From an uncultured Bacteroidales bacterium (lineage in GTDB: Bacteria; Bacteroidota; Bacteroidia; Bacteroidales; Paludibacteraceae): a DNA stretch of 5,528 nt. This document shows, in pieces, positions 1 to 5,528 of this stretch. The notes below the pieces were generated by a model. The model did no database searches and was not told where the DNA came from. It saw only the letters and a program-made list of their open reading frames with translations. Each line of letters starts with the position of its first letter. Within the stretch, counting starts at the first letter, position 1. The translations under genes were made by a program, and so were the position numbers. Location: assembly GCA_903912795.1 (NCBI GenBank), contig CAIWIS010000036.1, forward strand, positions 1 through 5,528, in the 5' to 3' direction.

Positions 1-2432
1 CCATAACCATTCGAAGTCATTCTAGTTTCGGCTATACCTTTTTTAATCAGGTATTCGCGAACAGCTTTAGCTCTGTTTTCGGACAATAACTGGTTAGCGG
101 CTTTTTTACCTACATTATCGGTATGACCTTGAATTTCGACCAAATAACTTGTATTTTCGCTCAATACTTTGGCTACATCGTCCAGAATTTTGAACGATAC
201 TGGTTTGATAATCCATTTGGCTGTTTCGAATTGTATACCTTGTAATGCTTTTTGGAAGAGCTGACGCACTTCTTTCTTAATTTCGGGGCAACCTTTGTTC
301 GATACTACACCTGCCAATCGTGGGCAATTATCCAAATAATCGAGTACACCATCACCATCGGTATCGCGCGGACAACCTTTTGCATCAACTGTGCCTTTGG
401 CTTCGAGTGGTGTATCAGGGCATTTATCCAAGTAATCGGCCACACCATCTTGGTCTGTATCCAATGGACAACCATTTTTATCAACCTTAGCGCGCGCTTC
501 GGCAATAGTGTTTGGACAAAGATCTAAGTAGTCGAACACACCATCCAAGTCGGTATCAATAGGGCAACCAACCGAATCGACCAAACCGCGAGCAGCTATT
601 GGTGTTTCAGGACATTTATCCAAATAATCAGCTACATTATCGCCATCGGTATCGAGTGGACAACCCAACGAATCGACTGTAACGCCTGCAGGTGTATCAG
701 CACATTTATCTAAGTAGTCGGCTATACCATCTTTATCTGAATCTTTCGGACATCCATTTTCGTCCACTTTACCGTAAGCAGCCGGAACTGTTTCAGGACA
801 TTTATCCAAATAATCGTACACACCATCACCATCGGTATCAATTGGGCAACCATCGGCATCAATGGTGCTATAAGCTGCTTTTGGAGTATCAGGGCATTTA
901 TCCAAGTAATCAGGCACTTTGTCTCCATCAGTATCGAGCGGGCAGCCTTTTTTATCTACAATTACACCATGAGGCGTATCGGGGCATTTATCGCGTCTGT
1001 TACTAACTCGGTCTTTGTCACTGTCTTGTTTATTACCAAATACAATATTAAATCCCAGAGCAAGATTTACCCTGTCGGTTTTATATGGTAATGATTTTAT
1101 TTGCATTACTCCCAGCGAACTCGACAATTGAGTTAAATCAATAGATAATGCAGGATCGTAAGTTTTCCAATTAACAGGCACATAATCGGCCGATACAAAG
1201 GCGTTTAACATACCAAAACGGAAACCTAAACCAGCACCAATATTACTGCCACGTCCGTTAAGTAATGAATAAGATAAAGCTAAATTTAGCCAGTTAATGG
1301 GGCGTAAGTTTAACGAAGTAGTAATATCCTGATAAATCGATTTATTGTCGTGAAATAATGTAGTTGATAAAAGTCCTACACTAATGTACTTTTTTAAAAC
1401 ATCTACTTCGGCGCTTACATTTAATTTTGCATTGGTATTGGTCGAGAAAGCATTTGTTGTTCCGGCCGGAAGTGAATATATATCCGCGATATTACTTAAG
1501 GCAGAATCCAGCAACACAGTTGTATTAATACCTTTAATAACGTCTGATGTTCCGGTTGATCCAATATTTGTAAATGTATAATTAGAAGAAAATGCTCTAT
1601 TATTAACATTCGACTTCCATGTAATTTTACCTAAATCGGTAACGGCAGCTCCCAAGGTTAAAAACTCAAAGGGTTTATAAGTAACACCCAAATCAACTGC
1701 AACACCTGTACCCGAAGGTTTAACGTACGAAGATACAGTACCTGAAGTAATATCCGGATAAGCATAATTACCTGTACCATTAATATTCGTTTTCAATGTA
1801 CCTGGCGAGGTAGTTAACGAAAAATCGGTAAAACCAGCTTTTGCAGCAGCCAAACCATGCAAGTATTTTAGTTTAAAACCATACGACCATTTTTCGTCAA
1901 TATTTTTAGCATATCCTAATGCCAATTCAGCATAAGAAGTTACACCTAAACTTAAATCCTTAAAATCATAAGTTTTGTTTTTTAAAACCGACACGCCTGC
2001 AATATCGTCCGAAAGTGGATTTACAGCCATATTAAATATTTCCTTGGGTAAACCAAAATAGGTGTTAGCCTTTACCGATAGACCAAAAGTGATATACGAT
2101 TTTTTAGCTCTAAATCCAAAATTAAGGATATTTGTTTGCGCTTCAAAATTCAGTAAAGTGGTAGGCCTAATAGCATCGAGACGTGTACTCAATGGTATGG
2201 AACTATCAAACGAACTAGCTGTGATAGAATTATTTCCAAAACCAAATTGTGTAAAACCTATAGCCGGAAAACCTAAATAAAACCCACTTAATGGCTGTAA
2301 AGCTGGGTTTAAATAGTGACGAACGGGCGCATTTTCGATGAAATACAAATTGTTAACTTGCTGTGCATTAGCCACAAAAAGCGAACAAAAAATTCCTAAT
2401 GCCAAAGCAACTGATTTTAATTGTTTTTTCAT
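1..2432 (-). CDS. DUF5723-like outer-membrane barrel protein with eight TSP3 repeats and an OmpA-like domain (3' end outside window)
   Basis: The minus-strand frame is open from the ATG at 2432-2430 to the left edge, giving 810 residues. An in-frame TAA at 2447-2445 limits the start. Residues 1-23 form a signal peptide (MKKQLK, hydrophobic core, ANA|QQ cleavage), so the product is exported. Residues 24 to about 465 resemble DUF5723: an N-terminal NLYFIENAPVRHYLNPALQP motif, then alternating aromatic and Gly-rich strands typical of an outer-membrane beta-barrel. Residues 470-717 are eight TSP3 calcium-binding repeats. Residues 718-810 are the start of an OmpA-like domain with IQFE, GHTDNVG (D772) and NQLLSENRAKAV (R787). 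D772 and R787 match the diaminopimelate-binding Asp and Arg of OmpA in identity and spacing. The family normally runs about 25-30 residues further, so only the C-terminus is missing. The likely role, inferred from domains, is anchoring the outer membrane to peptidoglycan; any barrel cargo is unknown. It is divergent from ftsK. Confidence 0.9.
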   Translation of the reverse strand, partial: MKKQLKSVALALGIFCSLFVANAQQVNNLYFIENAPVRHYLNPALQPLSGFYLGFPAIGFTQFGFGNNSITASSFDSSIPLSTRLDAIRPTTLLNFEAQTNILNFGFRAKKSYITFGLSVKANTYFGLPKEIFNMAVNPLSDDIAGVSVLKNKTYDFKDLSLGVTSYAELALGYAKNIDEKWSYGFKLKYLHGLAAAKAGFTDFSLTTSPGTLKTNINGTGNYAYPDITSGTVSSYVKPSGTGVAVDLGVTYKPFEFLTLGAAVTDLGKITWKSNVNNRAFSSNYTFTNIGSTGTSDVIKGINTTVLLDSALSNIADIYSLPAGTTNAFSTNTNAKLNVSAEVDVLKKYISVGLLSTTLFHDNKSIYQDITTSLNLRPINWLNLALSYSLLNGRGSNIGAGLGFRFGMLNAFVSADYVPVNWKTYDPALSIDLTQLSSSLGVMQIKSLPYKTDRVNLALGFNIVFGNKQDSDKDRVSNRRDKCPDTPHGVIVDKKGCPLDTDGDKVPDYLDKCPDTPKAAYSTIDADGCPIDTDGDGVYDYLDKCPETVPAAYGKVDENGCPKDSDKDGIADYLDKCADTPAGVTVDSLGCPLDTDGDNVADYLDKCPETPIAARGLVDSVGCPIDTDLDGVFDYLDLCPNTIAEARAKVDKNGCPLDTDQDGVADYLDKCPDTPLEAKGTVDAKGCPRDTDGDGVLDYLDNCPRLAGVVSNKGCPEIKKEVRQLFQKALQGIQFETAKWIIKPVSFKILDDVAKVLSENTSYLVEIQGHTDNVGKKAANQLLSENRAKAVREYLIKKGIAETRMTSNGY
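282..1025 (-). repeat. Array of eight thrombospondin type-3 repeats, in-frame coding repeats
   Basis: These 744 bases encode eight consecutive units of 30, 32, 32, 30, 32, 32, 32 and 28 residues (residues 470-717). The consensus is DTDxDGVxDYLDKCPDTP, then a variable middle, then VDxxGCP. The DxDxDG..D..D pattern is the calcium-binding signature of thrombospondin type-3 repeats. Each unit carries two cysteines (16 in all), so a disulfide-braced rigid stalk is likely. The first unit is the most diverged (DSDKDRVSNRRDKCP: Arg replaces the usual Gly and Asn replaces an Asp). The last unit is the shortest and leads into the OmpA-like domain. In known OmpA-like proteins such repeats form a spacer between barrel and peptidoglycan-binding domain; that role is inferred here. 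Some units share near-identical DNA in their acidic half, for example units 3 and 8. Confidence 0.93.
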
Positions 2433-2483
2433 AAACGACAATATTTACTGATTACTAAATTGAATATATATACGGAAAATTTA

Positions 2484-2491
2484 CAAATAGA
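2484..2491 (-). promoter_or_regulatory. Weak candidate -7 box for the DUF5723/OmpA gene
   Basis: Read on the minus strand this is TCTATTTG, one mismatch from the Bacteroidota -7 box TAnnTTTG. It lies about 50 bases before the minus-strand ATG at 2432. No TTG is visible at the expected -33 distance, so this is only the best of several poor candidates in a very AT-rich stretch. Confidence 0.2.
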
Positions 2492-2494
2492 AAC

Positions 2495-2508
2495 ACTTAG
2501 AACTAAGT
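2495..2508. repeat. Short inverted repeat in the divergent intergenic region
   Basis: ACTTAG and CTAAGT are perfect inverted arms separated by AA. The palindrome lies immediately upstream of the weak minus-strand -7 candidate, where a repressor site could sit. It could equally be chance in this base composition. A regulatory role is speculation; the palindrome itself is seen directly. Confidence 0.3.
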
Positions 2509-2613
2509 ATCAGACACATTCTATTATTTTTAAATTTAAATTACTTAACTATAACACAATTATCAAAAAAATGTTTAGTTGAAATGAATTAATAATTTCC
2601 ACACCAAATGAGG

Positions 2614-2633
2614 TTTAAATATTTATATTTAAA
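2614..2633. repeat. AT-only inverted repeat upstream of ftsK
   Basis: TTTAAATAT and ATATTTAAA are perfect 9-base arms around a TT centre. A second AT-only palindrome, TTTAAATTTAAA, lies at 2529-2540. The region from 2520 to 2640 is almost entirely A and T, so such symmetry is expected fairly often by chance. It may act as a flexible or easily melted promoter-region element, but nothing in the sequence proves this. Confidence 0.25.
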
Positions 2634-2692
2634 AATTTGATTTATCCTGGAATAAGTGAAAATTGAACGACCGATAAATCATTTTTTTTGTG

Positions 2693-2700
2693 TAAGTTTG
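2693..2700 (+). promoter_or_regulatory. Candidate -7 promoter box for ftsK
   Basis: TAAGTTTG matches the Bacteroidota -7 consensus TAnnTTTG at every fixed base. Transcription would begin near 2707, leaving a leader of roughly 15 bases before the ATG at 2723, rich in A as is usual in this phylum. The nearest upstream TTG that could serve as a -33 element is at 2663-2665, 27 bases away, longer than the usual spacing of about 19-21. The promoter may therefore be weak or need an activator. Confidence 0.5.
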
Positions 2701-2722
2701 CATCTTGTAAAAAAAATAATCT

Positions 2723-5260
2723 ATGGCACCCCGAAAACCAATAAAACCAAGTCAGAAACCTGAAACTAAGCAGGAGTTCAGAAGCACGAATCGACCTGAA
2801 AATAAAACGAGTAATAAGCCTACTAATGAACCAAGCGTAAGTTTTTGGTCGAATCTGGTAAGCTTTTTCACCGACGAACGCACCCGTTTTGTGGCTGGCA
2901 TATTCGTAATTCTTGCCGTTTTGTATTTTTCGTTGGCTTTTGTTTCCTACTTTTTTACGGGCGCAGCCGATCAAAGTAAAATGGATTTGCCTTATGCCGA
3001 AATTATGCAATTGCGCACTGATATTCAGAATTGGACTTCGGTAACCGGGGCTTTTGTTGCCGAAACTATGATTCACAAATGGTTTGGTGTTTCATCTTTT
3101 GCCATCTTATTTTTAGGATTAATAATTGGTCTTAAATTACTGAAAGTTAAATCAATGTCGTTTATAGCTGCGTTTTTTCACGCATCATTTTGGCTTATTT
3201 GGCTTTCTATTGTTTTGGCATTGGCAGTAAATCCGTTTGTAAAAGGGTGGATATTTTTTGCGCCAGGTGGACTACATGGCGAATTAGTTAGCGCTTGGAT
3301 AAATTCATATATCGGTTTGCCTGGCACCATCATGTCATTAAGTGGTATTTTTCTTTTTTACAGTGTAATTGCTTCTAAAGCTACTCTTCCATTTCTGAAA
3401 CGACTTTTTTCAAAGAAAGATAAAAACGCAATTCAGAATTCGGATTTAAATCAAGAAAACAATGATTTGGAATATGAAAACGACGATGAATTTGAACCAA
3501 CCGTAGCAGTTGGAACCGAAATAATTCCAGAAGACTGGGTTGTAAAAGCCGCCGAAGAAGATAGCATAGTAATTGACAGTAAAGATATTGAACTCGAAGA
3601 ACCCGAAGAGCAAGATATTGAAATTGTAGATGTTCCTTTCGAAATTGAATCGGCCGAACAACCCGAAGAAAACACACCAATTGATTTAGTTGAAAACACT
3701 AGTACAAGCGAAGAAAACGATGATCCGTTTTATAATATAACCAAATTAGGAAAATACGACCCTACGCTGGATTTATCACATTATCAAGCTCCTACACTCG
3801 ATTTATTAAAAGTATATGGAACGGATAACGATACACAAATTGACATGGTAGAGCAAAATGCCAATAAAAATAAGATTATAACTATTCTTCAGAATTTTGG
3901 CATCGAAATTGAAACTATCAAAGCTACTGTTGGCCCAACGATTACGCTTTACGAAATTGTGCCCAAAGCAGGTGTTCGTATTTCGAAAATCCGAAACCTC
4001 GAATACGATATTATGCTCAGTTTGGCTGCAACAGGTATACGCATTATTGCACCAATTCCAGGAAAAGGAACCATAGGTATCGAAGTTCCTAATGCCGATC
4101 CTCAAGTAGTTTCGATGCATTCAGTTATAGCCTCTAAAAAGTTTCAGGAATCCAAATTTGAACTTCCGGTGGCATTTGGACGAACCATTACCAATGAAAT
4201 ATTTATGGTGGATTTAGCCAAAATGCCTCACTTATTGGTGGCTGGTGCTACTGGCCAAGGTAAATCGGTTGGATTAAATGCCATTATTACTTCGCTGCTT
4301 TACAAAAAACACCCTTCGCAATTAAAGTTGGTTTTGGTTGACCCTAAAAAGGTTGAATTCAATATTTATGGCGATATAGAGAAGCATTTCTTGGCCAAAT
4401 TGCCTGATGGCGAAGATGCAATTATTACCGACACAAGCAAAGTGGTGGAAACATTAAACTCGCTTTGTAAAGAAATGGACGAACGCTACGATTTACTCAA
4501 AAAAGCGCATGTTCGAAACATTAAGGAATACAACGAGAAATTTTTTAACCGCAATTTAAATCCCGAAAAAGGCCATCGCTTTTTACCTTATATTGTAGTT
4601 ATAGTTGATGAGTTTGGCGACCTGATCATGACAGCAGGAAAAGAAGTTGAAATGCCTATTGCTCGTATTGCACAGCTTGCACGTGCCGTTGGTATTCACA
4701 TGATAATTGCCACACAGCGCCCATCGGTAAATATCATTACTGGTGTAATTAAAGCCAACTTCCCGGCACGTGTTGCATTCCGCGTGTCGTCCATGATTGA
4801 CTCACGTACCATTTTGGACGCACCTGGAGCCAATCAGTTGGTGGGACGAGGCGATATGCTTTTCTCACAAGGAAACGATTTGATACGTGTGCAATGTGCC
4901 TTTGTGGATACTCCTGAAGTTGAAAGTGTGGTACATCACATTAGCGATCAACAAAGTTATCCAACAGCATTTTATCTGCCCGAATATATTAATCCCGAAG
5001 GCGAAGGAATTGATATGAGTTCAGTTGATATGAGTAAGCGCGACCCATTATTTGAAGAAGCAGCCCGACTCATTGTGGCTAGTCAGCAAGGATCCACATC
5101 GCTAATTCAGCGCAAGTTCTCTATAGGCTACAATCGTGCCGGACGTATTGTTGACCAGTTGGAAGTAGCTGGTATTATTGGGCCATTCGAAGGTAGCAAG
5201 GCTCGTCAGGTACTTGTAATGGACGATTATCATTTGGAAATGATTTTGAAACAGCTTTAA
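2723..5260 (+). CDS. ftsK: DNA translocase FtsK (FtsK/SpoIIIE family), complete
   Basis: This is a septum-located, ATP-driven pump that clears chromosome DNA during division; in known relatives it also activates Xer dimer resolution at dif. The 845 residues hold the whole family architecture. A basic, Pro-rich cytoplasmic tail (1-50) precedes about four membrane helices (near 56-78, 122-140, 146-170 and 198-218). A very acidic, low-complexity linker (about 230-350) follows. The alpha domain (about 370-475) contains GPTITLYEIVPKAGVR. The RecA-like motor has Walker A GATGQGKS (508-515, K514), Walker B VVIVDE (625-630, D629 and E630) and ATQRPSVN (663-670). The C-terminal winged-helix gamma domain (about 771-835) includes FSIGYNRAGRIVDQLE, the DNA-reading helix in characterised FtsKs. 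An in-frame TAA at 2717-2719 lies one codon before the ATG, and the next Met (M87) would remove the first helix, so the start is secure. The linker is short, SpoIIIE-like, unlike the several-hundred-residue E. coli linker. The LolA-like gene follows 92 bases downstream. Confidence 0.97.
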   Translation: MAPRKPIKPSQKPETKQEFRSTNRPENKTSNKPTNEPSVSFWSNLVSFFTDERTRFVAGIFVILAVLYFSLAFVSYFFTGAADQSKMDLPYAEIMQLRTDIQNWTSVTGAFVAETMIHKWFGVSSFAILFLGLIIGLKLLKVKSMSFIAAFFHASFWLIWLSIVLALAVNPFVKGWIFFAPGGLHGELVSAWINSYIGLPGTIMSLSGIFLFYSVIASKATLPFLKRLFSKKDKNAIQNSDLNQENNDLEYENDDEFEPTVAVGTEIIPEDWVVKAAEEDSIVIDSKDIELEEPEEQDIEIVDVPFEIESAEQPEENTPIDLVENTSTSEENDDPFYNITKLGKYDPTLDLSHYQAPTLDLLKVYGTDNDTQIDMVEQNANKNKIITILQNFGIEIETIKATVGPTITLYEIVPKAGVRISKIRNLEYDIMLSLAATGIRIIAPIPGKGTIGIEVPNADPQVVSMHSVIASKKFQESKFELPVAFGRTITNEIFMVDLAKMPHLLVAGATGQGKSVGLNAIITSLLYKKHPSQLKLVLVDPKKVEFNIYGDIEKHFLAKLPDGEDAIITDTSKVVETLNSLCKEMDERYDLLKKAHVRNIKEYNEKFFNRNLNPEKGHRFLPYIVVIVDEFGDLIMTAGKEVEMPIARIAQLARAVGIHMIIATQRPSVNIITGVIKANFPARVAFRVSSMIDSRTILDAPGANQLVGRGDMLFSQGNDLIRVQCAFVDTPEVESVVHHISDQQSYPTAFYLPEYINPEGEGIDMSSVDMSKRDPLFEEAARLIVASQQGSTSLIQRKFSIGYNRAGRIVDQLEVAGIIGPFEGSKARQVLVMDDYHLEMILKQL

Positions 5261-5296
5261 AATCGGATTGCACCGCAGGGTCATTACGATTTTAAT
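5261..5296 (+). repeat. 36-bp direct repeat, copy 1, with flanking inverted arms
   Basis: The unit begins AATCGGATTGCACCGCAGGG and ends CATTACGATTTTAAT. It starts at the first base after the ftsK stop codon and recurs 44 bases later with a single difference (T at 5281, G at 5325). The edges are complementary: TTAAAATCG (5257-5265, overlapping the stop codon) and CGATTTTAA (5287-5295) form a perfect 9-bp stem around a 21-base G/C-richer loop. The loop could fold weakly (ACC with GGT). A stem-loop in the ftsK 3' end or a weak terminator is possible, but the AU-rich stem and long loop do not make a classical terminator. Its function is unknown. Confidence 0.85.
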
Positions 5297-5304
5297 CCAA
5301 CTTT

Positions 5305-5340
5305 AATCGGATTGCACCGCAGGGGCATTACGATTTTAAT
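5305..5340 (+). repeat. 36-bp direct repeat, copy 2
   Basis: 35 of 36 bases match copy 1, after an 8-base spacer (CCAACTTT). Here only a 5-bp outer stem remains (AATCG 5305-5309 with CGATT 5331-5335), because the base before the unit is T rather than A. The T-to-G change at 5325 also removes a possible inner ACC/GGT pair, so the change is not compensated and gives no support for a conserved RNA fold. The copy ends 12 bases before the ATG of the LolA-like gene, so the pair fills almost the whole gap between the two genes. Confidence 0.85.
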
Positions 5341-5352
5341 AGAAAAAGAATT

Positions 5353-5528
5353 ATGAAATTAAGACTATCAATAATTGTATACATATTTTCGATATTCGGC
5401 CTATCAGCTCAGAATAATGCTGATGCTGAGAAGCTTATAAACAAACTATTGACTTCGGTTAAAACCACTGCCATCAAAACCAACTTTCAGCTTTTGGTAA
5501 CCGAAAAAAATGCCGTAAATTCGCAGCC
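5353..5528 (+). CDS. lolA: Probable outer-membrane lipoprotein carrier LolA-like protein (3' end outside window)
   Basis: Only the first 58 codons are present. Residues 1-19 are a signal peptide (MKLRLS, hydrophobic core, LSA|QN cleavage) with no lipobox cysteine, so a soluble periplasmic product is expected. The mature start, with NADAEKLINKLLTSVKT and then IKTNFQLLVTEKN, fits the LolA pattern of an amphipathic helix ending near a conserved Phe and leading into the first strand of the half-barrel. LolA takes lipoproteins released by the LolCDE transporter and carries them to the outer membrane. A LolA-family gene directly after ftsK is, to my knowledge, a recurring order in Bacteroidota, and this supports the call. 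The leader AGAAAAAGAATT just before the ATG is A-rich, as usual in the phylum. An in-frame TAA at 5293-5295 precedes the ATG. No promoter is evident in the 92-base gap, so co-transcription with ftsK is plausible. Most of the domain is missing, so assignment rests on little sequence. Confidence 0.65.
   Translation, partial: MKLRLSIIVYIFSIFGLSAQNNADAEKLINKLLTSVKTTAIKTNFQLLVTEKNAVNSQ

Noticed and set aside
305..928. Minus-strand open frames of 66 and 68 codons
   Set aside because: They lie in a different frame of the same strand inside the TSP3 repeat array and arise from its repetitive codons.
252..1006. Plus-strand open frames of 91 and 104 codons
   Set aside because: They are antisense to the TSP3 and OmpA coding sequence; their His/Tyr/Ile-rich composition is what the repetitive opposite strand produces.
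1384..2280. Plus-strand open frames of 65 and 72 codons
   Set aside because: They are antisense to the DUF5723-like barrel coding region, with no leader signal or recognisable motif.
2642..3076. Minus-strand 144-codon open frame overlapping the ftsK start
   Set aside because: It is antisense to the ftsK promoter, tail and first helix, has no recognisable domain, and would need a start inside ftsK.
3381..4120. Several minus-strand open frames of 71-104 codons inside ftsK
   Set aside because: They mirror the Glu-rich linker and alpha domain; low-complexity Ser/Phe/Leu composition marks them as shadows of the GAA-rich coding strand.
5102..5284. Minus-strand 60-codon open frame at the ftsK 3' end
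   Set aside because: It is antisense to the conserved gamma domain, starts inside the direct repeat, and has no motif.
5257..5295. Classical rho-independent terminator after ftsK
   Set aside because: The 9-bp stem is mostly A-U, the loop is 21 bases, and there is no uninterrupted U-tract after it. At best it is a weak or bifunctional structure.
5261..5340. Two 36-bp direct repeats as a minimal CRISPR array
   Set aside because: The unit length fits, but the spacer is only 8 bases, there are only two copies, and no cas gene is present.
5261..5340. A dif/Xer recombination site next to ftsK
   Set aside because: The unit does not show the two 11-bp Xer arms around a 6-bp centre that dif sites have, and its complementary ends are too far apart.

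Overview
The window looks like core chromosome of a Bacteroidota bacterium, probably Bacteroidales or a relative. Evidence: AT-rich DNA with serine often encoded by TCG, A-rich gene leaders with no clear Shine-Dalgarno, an exact match to the Bacteroidota -7 promoter box (TAnnTTTG) before ftsK, and a DUF5723-type outer-membrane protein, a family I know mainly from this phylum.

Layout. Positions 1-2432 (minus strand) are one uninterrupted reading frame that runs off the left edge. It encodes a secreted protein of at least 810 residues: signal peptide, DUF5723-like beta-barrel region, eight calcium-binding thrombospondin type-3 repeats, and an OmpA-like peptidoglycan-binding domain cut just before its end. 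Positions 2433-2722 are a divergent, very AT-rich intergenic region with promoter signals and small palindromes. Positions 2723-5260 (plus strand) encode a complete FtsK/SpoIIIE-type DNA translocase of 845 residues. Positions 5261-5340 hold two near-identical 36-bp direct repeats starting at the base after the ftsK stop codon. Positions 5353-5528 (plus strand) are the start of a secreted protein, most likely the periplasmic lipoprotein carrier LolA, cut by the right edge.

How the genes fit together. FtsK moves chromosome ends through the closing division septum, LolA would carry lipoproteins across the periplasm, and the divergent OmpA-like protein would tie the outer membrane to peptidoglycan. 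All are envelope or division functions, but only ftsK and the LolA-like gene are arranged as a possible operon. I see no mobile element, CRISPR array, tRNA or rRNA. The gene content is largely ordinary; the least explained element is the duplicated 36-bp repeat between ftsK and the LolA-like gene.
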